DNA from: an uncultured Burkholderiales bacterium
GTDB lineage: Bacteria; Pseudomonadota; Gammaproteobacteria; Burkholderiales; Burkholderiaceae_C
Reading direction: 5' to 3'
Assembly: GCA_903896615.1 (NCBI GenBank)
Contig: CAITYM010000172.1
Coordinates: 1 to 64,000 of the forward strand
DNA: 64,000 bases
Under the pieces are notes generated by a model that was not told the DNA's origin, did no database searches, and worked only from the letters and a program-made list of their open reading frames with translations. A program made the translations under genes and the position numbers. Below, in pieces: positions 34,595 through 43,391 of this stretch; position 1 is the first letter of the stretch; every line of letters starts with the position of its first letter.

Positions 34595-35274
34595 TTAATC
34601 TCAATGGGGTCTAAACCCTTTATTCTGAATATTGCCCTTGCCTCTGGGGATACGATTTTCTTTAAGAAATTAACCGCGTGATTCATGTTTCTAGAGCGCG
34701 AGGCTATTGCGCCTGAGAAGGTCGTTACTTTTTGAATTTCTTTTGGCAACGGTCCGATAATCTCAACTCCATCTACTGAGGCTAACTCACTTATATTTTG
34801 TAAAGCGTAGAGTACATCTCCTTTCATGATTAATTCTGCAGCTAATCCCCCTTTTATACGTTTGGTTTTAGCAACTAACGCCTCGGTCATATTAAAACTT
34901 AAAATCAATTGTTCTACATACAATCCGCTGACGCCGTCTGATGTGTAAGCAAGTGAGGGTGCGTCTAATAGAAACTGCTTAAAGCTATCAATTTGAGCTA
35001 TGTCTGGCTTCTTAAGGCCTTTTTTCATCGCCACACCAATTCCTGTACTTGCGATATCTGTTCTCGGTCCTTGCAATAATGTAGTATTTAATAAATTTTG
35101 AACTGCATCTTGCGTAAATATAACCAAATCTGTTTGTATTGAGCTATCTAGTTCTTTTATCAACGCATTAGTTGGGCCAAAGGTTATATTAACTGTAATC
35201 CCTTCTTCCTCTTCGTAAAGTGGAATAATTTCAAGGACTGCTGCTTTAAGTGCTGTAGAGCAGAGAATTTTCAC
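34591..35274 (-). CDS. Leaderless ModA-like substrate-binding-fold protein
   Basis: A 227-residue protein with the type II periplasmic-binding fold of the molybdate-binding ModA family. The first strand ILCSTALKAAVLEIIPLY begins right at the N-terminus, where a secreted ModA would have its signal peptide. The frame starts at GTG and offers no longer start, so the protein is probably cytoplasmic. TDLVIFTQDAVQNL and YTSDGVSGLYVEQLIL are typical ModA positions. There is no permease or ATPase gene nearby. It resembles the leaderless protein at 57310 and the exported one at 52541. A sensor or ligand-sequestering role is possible but unproven. Confidence 0.8.
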   Translation of the reverse strand: MKILCSTALKAAVLEIIPLYEEEEGITVNITFGPTNALIKELDSSIQTDLVIFTQDAVQNLLNTTLLQGPRTDIASTGIGVAMKKGLKKPDIAQIDSFKQFLLDAPSLAYTSDGVSGLYVEQLILSFNMTEALVAKTKRIKGGLAAELIMKGDVLYALQNISELASVDGVEIIGPLPKEIQKVTTFSGAIASRSRNMNHAVNFLKKIVSPEARAIFRIKGLDPIEIK

Positions 35275-35582
35275 GGCTAGGATATGGACGTAAAAAAATA
35301 TTTAGTTGATTGGTATATTTTAATAAACTTTCCCACCCATTTTAAAAACTTAATTTAGCTAAAGTCAATCGATATTATTTTTAATTTCAATTACTTAAAC
35401 GATTGATGCATCAAATTGCGGGTATATACCTAATATATTATGAATATGTTTTAGTTTGATTAGAAATTAATTACTTTGAATTTTATTGAATAATGTGCCG
35501 TGTGCTCCAATTATGAATAATCTAAACTTAGTTCGGTAGCCTCTAGAGTTATAAGGTTCCGAGCACTGGTTTTTAGTTTTTC
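35275..35582. other. AT-rich intergenic region, nothing recognised
   Basis: About 308 bases between the ModA-like gene and the Bug receptor, both on the minus strand. I see no coding frame, tRNA or convincing terminator. It presumably holds the promoter for the ModA-like/67-aa pair. Confidence 0.5.
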
Positions 35583-36551
35583 TCATTCTGGTTTGAATCC
35601 TGCATCCCTTAAAAGTTCAGCATTTGTTGCAAAATATTTTAATGAATATTTTTTGAATTCATCTGTTGATTCAATTACAGGTTCAACCCCAATCTGCTCG
35701 AAGGCACCAGATTTCATTAATTCCCTTGTTGCCTCGTTGGTTACTTTATTTAAAAATCTTAATCGATCGTCTGGAGTGTTTTTGGGCGCCCAAATTCCAT
35801 ACCAAGATTCCGCAACAAACTTAGGGTATCCGCTCTCTATTGCAGTAGGAACGTTTGGCATTAATGAACTGCGTTTAGTGGAAGTGACAATGATAGGTTT
35901 GACTTTTCCAGATTTTGCAAGCGACTGCAATGAGATAATTGAATCAATTAAAATTTGACTATGCCCTCCTGCAACATCCGTCAAAGCAGGTGCAGTACCC
36001 TTGTAGGCAGTCATTGTTAAATTCAGGTTACCTTCTCTGGCAAACATAAGCGTACCCAGGTGGCTTGCTGCTCCTAAGGCGGGTAGGCCAGCAGTCCAGC
36101 TATCAGGATTTTGCTTTGCTGCTTCCATGACTTCTTTCAATTTAGTTTGGGGTAAATTTGGTGCAATTACCATTAAAAGAGGCGCCTCTCCCACGCGAGC
36201 GATGAAAGAGAAATCATTCATGGGGTCATAGGGAGGATTTGCAATTACTAGTTTCGTCAGGACTTGCGTAGAGGCTGAGAAAAGTAATGTTTGTCCGTCT
36301 GAAGGTGCATTTTGCACATATTTTGCGCCAATAGTTCCACTCGCACCGGGTTTATTCTCCACAAGGACTGTCACGTTTAAGTTATTTTGTAGTTGCCTTG
36401 CAATTAAGCGGGCAGCATTATCCACGCCACCACCAGCTGCGAAGGGAACAATCAATTTAATCGGACTGTCTGGGAATTTCCCTTGCGCGGTGGCAAGTAT
36501 CGTTTGTGCTAAGAACGAAAAAAACAAAATACTTTTTAGAAATAAATTCAT
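35583..36551 (-). CDS. Bug/TctC-family receptor of the hydantoinase operon
   Basis: A 322-residue periplasmic receptor with a signal peptide (SILFFSFLAQTILATAQG). TctC motifs are FPDSPIKLIVPFAAGGGVD, the NKPGASGTIG loop and LPALGAASHLGTL. It is the last gene of the minus-strand operon FAA hydrolase-HyuA-HyuB-unknown, starting 34 bases after the 143-aa gene, so it probably binds the compound degraded by that operon. Confidence 0.92.
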   Translation of the reverse strand: MNLFLKSILFFSFLAQTILATAQGKFPDSPIKLIVPFAAGGGVDNAARLIARQLQNNLNVTVLVENKPGASGTIGAKYVQNAPSDGQTLLFSASTQVLTKLVIANPPYDPMNDFSFIARVGEAPLLMVIAPNLPQTKLKEVMEAAKQNPDSWTAGLPALGAASHLGTLMFAREGNLNLTMTAYKGTAPALTDVAGGHSQILIDSIISLQSLAKSGKVKPIIVTSTKRSSLMPNVPTAIESGYPKFVAESWYGIWAPKNTPDDRLRFLNKVTNEATRELMKSGAFEQIGVEPVIESTDEFKKYSLKYFATNAELLRDAGFKPE

Positions 36552-36585
36552 ACTGAAATCCAGTTTTGTTTGTTTGTATTAAATA

Positions 36586-37017
36586 TCACTCTCTATATCC
36601 TTTACCCCATGATGATGAACCACCAAACAATAGAGCATCTGGTGCGGGGCCGTGAAGCTTTGCGTAAGATTCAAGAGTTTTTGTCATCCGAGGTAAAAGC
36701 CAATCCGTCACTTCAGCACTTATATCATCCTCATTCTCTAATCGATTTAATATTCCTCGAATTACCTCTTTTTGCTCAGAGATTGGTCCTGGAAGAAGTA
36801 AAAAGCAAACGACAGCCTTTTGACCTAATCGCTCGCCCTCTGCCCATAAATAATCTGCTATATCAAGCTCAAAGTCCTCAAGCGTTACGCTCATCCCACT
36901 CATAGAGCATGAACATCCCAAGGCAATGTGCTGACCTGATAGCCTAGTCCATAGACTCGACAAGTAAGCTGCTTGCTTTTGATGGGGCTTCATTTCTAAA
37001 GATTCACTTATTTGCAT
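36586..37017 (-). CDS. Unknown 143-aa protein of the hydantoinase operon
   Basis: Not recognised. A soluble, mostly helical acidic protein with a Cys pair in ALGCSCSMSGM (residues 32-42) and a Gly/Ser-rich end. Its ATG overlaps the end of the HyuB gene by 14 bases, so translation is coupled. That position and the shared strand support it being a real gene; the plus-strand frame opposite it lacks any such support. It could be an accessory subunit or a metal carrier for the hydantoinase-like enzyme, but that is inferred from context only. Confidence 0.65.
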   Translation of the reverse strand: MQISESLEMKPHQKQAAYLSSLWTRLSGQHIALGCSCSMSGMSVTLEDFELDIADYLWAEGERLGQKAVVCFLLLPGPISEQKEVIRGILNRLENEDDISAEVTDWLLPRMTKTLESYAKLHGPAPDALLFGGSSSWGKGYRE

Positions 37018-38764
37018 TTGCGCGTAGTTTATTAGTTTCTGATTGCATCACTTCAAAGTTGTCATCCAACACTACTCCGTATATTTTTTCACCGGCTTCG
37101 CGACTAACATAACCTTCGCGTACATCATGAGCGACGGCTGCGACATTACGCTTTAAAGGACTTCCAAATCCACCACCACCACCAGATAACATTTTGTAGG
37201 CATCCCCACGTTCTAATCGGACGTTAAAAATCTTTGCATTCGGCAAATCGTTACTCCATTCACCCTTACGTCTAATGCCTATACCGTTTCCAGCGGCCTC
37301 ACCACCACCCTCCAAACCCCAGGGCTTGCAATGCATTCGGTCTATACGAGTCGTAACTGAGAATGGAGATAATGCCTGGACAACCATCTCCGCTCCTAAC
37401 CCACCTCGGTACTTACCCGCCCCAGCACTGTCTTCACGAATTTTATAGCTCTCAACCAATACGGGATATTTAGCTTCTAACTGTTCTGTTGGACTGTTAT
37501 GGGTATCACCATCGTTAATACAGACTGTGACGGAGACTCCGTCTTCGCTGGACTTTGCTCCCCAGCCCCCACCAAGAGGGCCAATACCCACGATAAATAA
37601 GCGACCATCTTCAGGGGAAATACCGTGAATGTTTGGAAAAACCAAATCAGCATGGTGTCCTGCTATGGCGCGGTGCGGAATTGCAGGTGCAAGTGCTTTA
37701 AAAATTGTATCAATAACTGTCATTGGGAAAGTCATCCATACACGCATCGGGTAGGGCCTCTCAGCACTTATCACTGTGCCCATTGGCATGATCACTTTCA
37801 AGGGGCGAAAGCTTCCGTCGTTTACCGGGTAGTCGGTAGGTGTTGTTAAACACTTATAAGCAACCTGTGCGCAGGCAATCCCAGTTGTAAAACCAGAGTT
37901 ATAAAAACCTTTGACTTGTTTACTAACATCTGACAAGTCAACTTCCATCTCATCGCCTTTGACCGTCACTTTAACGCGAATTGGAATTCTTTTACCAATT
38001 TCAAGTCCATCATCGTCCATGTAAGATTCGGCCTCATAAACACCGTCCGGGATGGACAAAGTATTTTGACGAGCTAGTCTTTCAGATGCATCCATAATTT
38101 GCTGAATCGATGCTTGAACGTCTTGATTGCCGTAACGCTGTACCAATTCAAGAAAACGTCTCTCGCCCGTTGTTATGGCTGTAATTTGAGCGCGCAAATC
38201 ACCCAGAGCTCTCTCAGGCATACGCACATTCATGGCGATGATATCAACTAAATCTTGATTGACCTTCCCAGCAGTTTGATACTTAACAATTGGAATCTGA
38301 ATGCCCTCAGAATAAATATCAGTTGTGATCTGTCCAAGGCTGCCTCCCACATCTAACCAATGTGCCATACAGCAAGTAAATCCTATAAGTTCATCTTCAT
38401 GGAACACGGGCATCGTAAAAGTAAAGTGATTTAGATGGCTGCCTGTTGTGTAAGCATCATTTGTAACCAATATGTCACCTGGGTTGATATTTTCATATCC
38501 AAAGTGGCGAATTTTTGACTTTACCGTCTCAGACATTCCGCGTATGAACATAGGTAGACCAAGACCAATTGACACCGTATCCCCCTCTTTAGTGAAGAGC
38601 CCCACGGTAAAATCAAGAGCCTCATAAATAATGAGGTTATAAGCGGTTCGCATTAAATTATTCTTCATCTCCTCAGTCACAGCAAATAAGCCGTTACGAA
38701 TAATTTCAACTATCACTGGATCAACAGACGAGGAATTCTGATTTTGTATTTGCGTAGCATTCAT
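37004..38764 (-). CDS. Hydantoinase B / oxoprolinase-family subunit
   Basis: A 586-residue HyuB-type subunit. Family features are DPVIVEIIRNGLFAVTEEM at the start, GDILVTNDAYTTGSHLNHFT, and the C-terminal GGGGGFGSPLKR. With HyuA it forms ATP-dependent enzymes such as N-methylhydantoinase, 5-oxoprolinase or acetone/acetophenone carboxylases. It overlaps the HyuA stop by ATGA and the next gene by 14 bases. Substrate unknown. Normal length. Confidence 0.9.
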   Translation of the reverse strand: MNATQIQNQNSSSVDPVIVEIIRNGLFAVTEEMKNNLMRTAYNLIIYEALDFTVGLFTKEGDTVSIGLGLPMFIRGMSETVKSKIRHFGYENINPGDILVTNDAYTTGSHLNHFTFTMPVFHEDELIGFTCCMAHWLDVGGSLGQITTDIYSEGIQIPIVKYQTAGKVNQDLVDIIAMNVRMPERALGDLRAQITAITTGERRFLELVQRYGNQDVQASIQQIMDASERLARQNTLSIPDGVYEAESYMDDDGLEIGKRIPIRVKVTVKGDEMEVDLSDVSKQVKGFYNSGFTTGIACAQVAYKCLTTPTDYPVNDGSFRPLKVIMPMGTVISAERPYPMRVWMTFPMTVIDTIFKALAPAIPHRAIAGHHADLVFPNIHGISPEDGRLFIVGIGPLGGGWGAKSSEDGVSVTVCINDGDTHNSPTEQLEAKYPVLVESYKIREDSAGAGKYRGGLGAEMVVQALSPFSVTTRIDRMHCKPWGLEGGGEAAGNGIGIRRKGEWSNDLPNAKIFNVRLERGDAYKMLSGGGGGFGSPLKRNVAAVAHDVREGYVSREAGEKIYGVVLDDNFEVMQSETNKLRANANK

Positions 38765-40845
38765 GAGCGGTCACTCCCAATAGAAATTTGTAGATTGCCA
38801 TACAGGTCTACCTTCACAGTATCGCCTGGCTGAACAACCGTAGTTGAAGCATGTTCCTCAACTAAGGCCGGGCCATGAAATTCATTTCCGCTTTTAAGTA
38901 AATCGCGTCTATAAACTGGTGTTTTTACGAAATCACCAACACTTCGGAAATAGACGGGTTTATGCGTACGCAGTGACTCATCTGAGGGTTGTTGATTACC
39001 CGGCGTTACAGAGTTGCGTGGTGGTTTTTTCATCCGTCCCAGCACTGTAACTCTTAAACTCACAATATCCGCTGCCTCCTTTGGAGCCGAGGTACCGTAG
39101 CGAACTTTATGTACTTCATCAAAGTGATTTTTAATCGCAGATCGGTCTTTGCTTAAAAAGAACTCGTTTGGCAAATCAACCGTCACAGCATGCTCTTGGC
39201 CAACATAGCGCATATCCGCAGCTCGCTCAAAAATTATTTCATCGGGACGAATTTGTGAGGCTCCGAGTGCTGCTCGCCCTTCATCTTCCATTTCCTTGTA
39301 ATAGGCCTCGATTTCGTCAAATGACAAACTCTCTAATCGTCGAAATACCGAGCGTACATAGTCATAACGTAAATCACTAAATAACATACCATAAGCAGAA
39401 AAATATCCTGGAGCGTGAGGAATCAGTACCTTTCTTATACCAATTTCACGTGCAATTGCAGATGCATGAAGAGGCCCAGCCCCACCATAAACAACCATGG
39501 TAAAGCTGCCCGCATCTAAGCCTCGCTCTGTCGTGACGGCCTTGACTGCGTGTGACATCTGAGTAACTGCTATTCTTAAAATACCGTCAGCAGCTTTGGT
39601 CAAATCTAAACTTAATGGTTTTGCAATCTTGTCTTCCATCGCTTTTTTAGCGCGATCTAAATAAAGCGGCATCTCCCCACCGAGAAAGTTATGTTCATCC
39701 AATCTACCTAGGATTAAGTTTGCATCAGTTACTGTAGGCTCAGTTCCGTCCCGCCCGTAGCAAACCGGTCCCGGCATGCTGCCAGATGATTGCGGACCGA
39801 CTCGTAATGAGTTGCCAAGTTCGACCCTAGCAATAGATCCACCCCCAGTTCCCACCTCAAAAATATCCATCATTGGAATTTGAATCGGCAACGCCTTTTC
39901 ATACCCACCAATTAACGCACTTCCAGTGGTTAATGGTCTGCCTTTACTTATCACCCCAGCTTTTGCGGTCGTGCCCCCCATATCAAAAGCTATTGAATCA
40001 GGCATACCTAATTGAGCACATATTGCCTGTGCACCAATGACCCCAGCTGCAGGACCAGACTCCAGCATTCGGACACAATCGCGTCTTGCATGTTCGACGG
40101 GAAATAAGCCACCAGTGGATTGCACTGCATAGAAATCCCCAGAAAACCCTTTATCGCTTAAGTGATTCTCTAATTCACCCAAATACTCAGAAACCCTTGG
40201 GCCTACGTAAGAATTAGCAACTGCAGTGGATACGCGTTCAAATTCCCGATACTCTTGTGACAATTCATGAGAAGCTGTAACAAATGCGCCTGGAATTTCT
40301 TCCTTTAATATTTCTTTCACACGCTTTTCATGATCCGGATTCCTATAGGAGTGCAAAAGCAGGATTGCAACTGCTTCAATGTGTTGAGATCGTAGTTCTC
40401 GAGCGAGTTCACGCACTGCGTTTTGATCCAATGGTTTATGTAGGGAGCCATCTGCTCGCAATCGTTCCGATACCTCGTACCTTAATGAGCGCGGAACTAG
40501 TGGCTCGTGCTTGGAGAAAAATAAATTATAGGCATCAGGGCGATTTACGCGTCCAATTTCGTAAATATCACGAAATCCCTCTGTAATCAATAAGGCAGTT
40601 TTAGCACCAGTGCGCTCTAGCAAGGTATTTATTGCGATGGTTGAGCCATGTAAAAACAAATTGCCATTGCTCAAGTCAATTCCAGCGCTGTCCAGCGTGT
40701 TTTGAATGCCGTTGACTAATTCTCCATGGGTAGATAAAGCCTTTCCAAATGAAATTGCGCCAGTGTATTCATCAAAACACGCAAGATCCGTAAAAGTGCC
40801 CCCAATATCAACCGCGATCCGTAGTGTATTTTCCGATTTTGTCAT
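38761..40845 (-). CDS. Hydantoinase A / oxoprolinase-family ATP-binding subunit
   Basis: A 694-residue HyuA-type subunit of the ASKHA-ATPase fold. The N-terminal phosphate loop is AVDIGGTFTDLACFD; FDMGGTTAKAG is the second ATP-contact motif; TTERGLDAGSFTMVVYGGAG is also typical. It forms a complex with the downstream HyuB. The HyuAB pair next to an FAA-hydrolase-type enzyme and a Bug receptor suggests degradation of a cyclic amide or a ketone/aromatic ketone via carboxylation. Confidence 0.92.
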   Translation of the reverse strand: MTKSENTLRIAVDIGGTFTDLACFDEYTGAISFGKALSTHGELVNGIQNTLDSAGIDLSNGNLFLHGSTIAINTLLERTGAKTALLITEGFRDIYEIGRVNRPDAYNLFFSKHEPLVPRSLRYEVSERLRADGSLHKPLDQNAVRELARELRSQHIEAVAILLLHSYRNPDHEKRVKEILKEEIPGAFVTASHELSQEYREFERVSTAVANSYVGPRVSEYLGELENHLSDKGFSGDFYAVQSTGGLFPVEHARRDCVRMLESGPAAGVIGAQAICAQLGMPDSIAFDMGGTTAKAGVISKGRPLTTGSALIGGYEKALPIQIPMMDIFEVGTGGGSIARVELGNSLRVGPQSSGSMPGPVCYGRDGTEPTVTDANLILGRLDEHNFLGGEMPLYLDRAKKAMEDKIAKPLSLDLTKAADGILRIAVTQMSHAVKAVTTERGLDAGSFTMVVYGGAGPLHASAIAREIGIRKVLIPHAPGYFSAYGMLFSDLRYDYVRSVFRRLESLSFDEIEAYYKEMEDEGRAALGASQIRPDEIIFERAADMRYVGQEHAVTVDLPNEFFLSKDRSAIKNHFDEVHKVRYGTSAPKEAADIVSLRVTVLGRMKKPPRNSVTPGNQQPSDESLRTHKPVYFRSVGDFVKTPVYRRDLLKSGNEFHGPALVEEHASTTVVQPGDTVKVDLYGNLQISIGSDRS

Positions 40846-40864
40846 TCAATTTTCCTTTTTATCT

Positions 40865-41719
40865 CTAAATTGCATTGGTTACAACATTTCTCAAGGTGCC
40901 TAATCCCGTGATTTCTACTTCAATTACATCACCTGCTTTCATATATATAGGCGGCTCACGACGGTCCCCAACTCCACCAGGAGTACCGGTAGCAATAACG
41001 TCACCTGGTGATAAAGTCGTGAAACCAGATATGTATTCAATAATTACAGGTAAAGTAAAAATCAAATCAGCAAGTGCAGCATGCTGCATCACTTGCCCAT
41101 TCAGTCTTGACTCTAGTACAAGTTTATTTACATCAGGAATTTCTTTAGTAGTTGCCATGAATGGGCCTAAGGGTCCAGTTTGGGGAAAGTTTTTACCAGG
41201 TATCCACTGATGAGTATGTCGTTGCCAATCGCGTGCGCTCCCGTCGTTAAAGCATGTATATCCAGCAACATGGTCATATGCTTGTGCTTGCTTGATATTA
41301 CGCCCACTTTTACCAATAATTACTGCCAACTCACCTTCAAAATCGAATCGCTTGGTCTCTTTGGGATGAATTAATGGTGCGTTATGTGCAGTCAAACTAT
41401 CTGTAAACCGAGTAAAAATTGCGGGATATTCACTATCTGTACGTTTAGTTTCCGCAACGTGCGATTTGTAATTCAATCCAACACAAAATATTTTGCTTGG
41501 ATTAGGTATTACAGGGAGTAATTTAGTGTGGGAAGCATTTAGGTGCTTGCCACTCTTCATTGTGAGAGCTTCTAACTCCTCTAATTTATCTTCCGCGATG
41601 ACTGACCTAAGATCTAGGTAATTCGCTTGAAATGACTCTGGAACTTGGATCCAGTTGTTCTCGTCTCTCCAAATGCCATAAGTTGGTGTACCTTTATTTT
41701 CAAAACTCACAAAGCTCAT
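40865..41719 (-). CDS. Fumarylacetoacetate hydrolase-family enzyme
   Basis: A 284-residue FAH-family protein. The metal-binding acidic residues lie in FDFEGELAVIIGK, followed by FNDGSARDWQR and the C-terminal VIATGTPGGVGDRREPP. Family members hydrolyse or decarboxylate acylpyruvates and related diketo acids. It is the first gene of the hydantoinase operon (19 bases before HyuA) and is divergent from the LysR gene. Confidence 0.9.
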   Translation of the reverse strand: MSFVSFENKGTPTYGIWRDENNWIQVPESFQANYLDLRSVIAEDKLEELEALTMKSGKHLNASHTKLLPVIPNPSKIFCVGLNYKSHVAETKRTDSEYPAIFTRFTDSLTAHNAPLIHPKETKRFDFEGELAVIIGKSGRNIKQAQAYDHVAGYTCFNDGSARDWQRHTHQWIPGKNFPQTGPLGPFMATTKEIPDVNKLVLESRLNGQVMQHAALADLIFTLPVIIEYISGFTTLSPGDVIATGTPGGVGDRREPPIYMKAGDVIEVEITGLGTLRNVVTNAI

Positions 41720-41729
41720 AATCTTCCCT

Positions 41730-41801
41730 ATCTGTATTGCATCACTCTGGCATGGTTTTAAATAATTTTCATAAGTTTATGCATTAACCACCCATCTGTA
41801 T
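41730..41801. promoter_or_regulatory. Direct repeats in the LysR/FAH divergent promoter
   Basis: ATCTGTAT occurs at 41730-41737 and again at 41794-41801, 64 bases apart. The second copy continues as ATCTGTATAGAT, a short dyad of the LysR-box kind (T-rich left, A-rich right). Two sites at such spacing fit a tetrameric LysR regulator controlling the operon and itself. Assignment is by position and symmetry only. Confidence 0.4.
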
Positions 41802-41848
41802 AGATTGAATTCTAAGATTTCAGATATGCCATAAATGAGATATCATTG

Positions 41849-42781
41849 ATGGCTATGCAAATTAATGAATTCCGTTTATTTCTTGAGGTTGCTGAATTGG
41901 GCAGCTTTACAAGAGTTGCCGTACAACGCAATACCGTGCAGTCCAACATAAGCCGGCAGATTAATGAACTTGAAAGTATGTGTGGGGGTGCGCTTTTTCA
42001 CCGAACTGGCAGGGGGGTGGTGTTGACAGAGTTTGGCTTGCACGTTCATCAGCGCGTTAAGGACTGGCTGAAAGACAGCGATCAACTATTTGCAGATATA
42101 CAAAACGCATCCAATATTCCTATGGGGGAGGTCAAGATTGGGGTTCTACCCTCTGCGGCGCATCCATTGATGACAAATATTTTCAATAGTTTGCGTCATG
42201 ATCATCCAAAAATAAAGCTAAATATCCGTGAGGGTCAGGGTAGTGAGCTCGATTCAATGTTAGAGACAAATAGCGTTGATATGGCTATATTATTTCGATA
42301 TGAGAAGCCCACTGGAGATGATGAAATTCTTCTATCAACTGCAAGTACTTATCTCGTGTCTTGTCCCGGCCTATCCCTAACGCATCCAGAAACGATTGAT
42401 TTTAAAAAATTACAGGGGCTACCCCTTGTATTACCTAGGCGTCCCTCACATTGGCGCTCTATTTTGGATGAAACTGCAAAAAGTAAGGGATTCAATCTCG
42501 TCGCTGAAGTTGAAGCAGATTCATTAAAGGTGCAAAAAGAAATTATTGCCTCAAATCCCAATATTTACGCCTTGCTTGGCCCATTTTCAATTAATGATGA
42601 ACTACGCACCAAGCGGCTTCAGGCATCCAAAATAATTAGTCCTGATCTGAAAAGGTATGTAACCCTTGCCTATCCAAAGCAGGGACACTTAACCCAAGCG
42701 AGCAAAATTGTCCTAGAACTCATAAAAAATACCGTCAAAGATTGGAGTGGACTTTTAACTACACCTATTGAAACTTCTTAA
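41849..42781 (+). CDS. LysR-family transcriptional regulator
   Basis: A 310-residue regulator with an N-terminal winged helix (MQINEFRLFLEVAELGSFTR, AVQRNTVQSNISRQINELE) and a periplasmic-binding-like effector domain (GEVKIGVLPSAAHPLM). It is divergent from the FAH-hydantoinase-Bug operon and likely controls it. I use the ATG at 41849; an in-frame TTG at 41846 adds one residue and an ATG at 41855 removes two. Confidence 0.9.
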   Translation: MAMQINEFRLFLEVAELGSFTRVAVQRNTVQSNISRQINELESMCGGALFHRTGRGVVLTEFGLHVHQRVKDWLKDSDQLFADIQNASNIPMGEVKIGVLPSAAHPLMTNIFNSLRHDHPKIKLNIREGQGSELDSMLETNSVDMAILFRYEKPTGDDEILLSTASTYLVSCPGLSLTHPETIDFKKLQGLPLVLPRRPSHWRSILDETAKSKGFNLVAEVEADSLKVQKEIIASNPNIYALLGPFSINDELRTKRLQASKIISPDLKRYVTLAYPKQGHLTQASKIVLELIKNTVKDWSGLLTTPIETS

Positions 42782-43391
42782 ATTATCACCATTAATCCTA
42801 CTACCATCTGAAAGGCGGTTTGATTTGATTTTCAAAAAAAATCGAGATTGAAGCAGTTGATAAGGCTACCCAGCAAAAAGATGTTGAAGCCACTACAGAC
42901 CTGCGCCAAGCTACGGGGAATGTCCAAAATTGACACAGGCTGAAGTCTTACATACTCGGTAGCAAGTCAGCGTGCTCAAGGCTCCTTGTTGGAAACCTAC
43001 TTACGCAGTAGGTTTTTGTTGAAATAATCCTATCCCAAATAACGTACATTTCATTTTCAGCCTCGAACAGCGCGCTGCTAAACGGGATGGTCTTAGGTTG
43101 AAGCATTTCTCTAATTGAACACTCATTGACTTTAGCTTTTGAGTACTTAATTAAAGGAATTTATTAATTATCCTTGGGACCAACAAATATAACTTAGATG
43201 TAGTTGATAAACGATAATCATTTTTCAAGCTATAGATTCCAGGATTCAGAAAATGCCATATTTTGGTGCCTAATAAAGTGGCGATGTATTGGATTTTTAA
43301 TCCATTAAAAATAAGAATATTCAAAAAATAAGCAATAATAGGTTTATCAGGCTGAACTTTTAATTGTTGACGTGATAAAAGAGGAATCAAT
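42782..43391. other. 610-base gap with a possible gene remnant and a terminator
   Basis: After the LysR stop there is a start-less frame at about 42829-42933 that would encode IEAVDKATQQKDVEATTDLR and a few further residues before a stop. It looks like the helical C-terminus of a lost protein, but could be chance. A strong hairpin follows at 42993-43017. The rest (43030-43390) is AT-rich and contains the promoter of the ABC transporter operon. No tRNA is seen. Confidence 0.4.
42993..43017 (+). terminator. Rho-independent terminator-like hairpin
   Basis: AAACCTACT and AGTAGGTTT pair perfectly (9 bp) around a TACGC loop and are followed by more T residues. It lies 212 bases after the LysR stop, so it may end that transcript or a short RNA from the gap. 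Confidence 0.65.

Noticed and set aside
34591..35274. A true molybdate transporter binding protein (modA)
   Set aside because: No signal peptide, no modB/modC, and binding-loop sequences differ from ModA.
36570..36905. A 111-residue plus-strand frame opposite the 143-aa gene
   Set aside because: The minus-strand gene is translationally coupled to HyuB and fits the operon; the plus frame has no context or ribosome-binding site.
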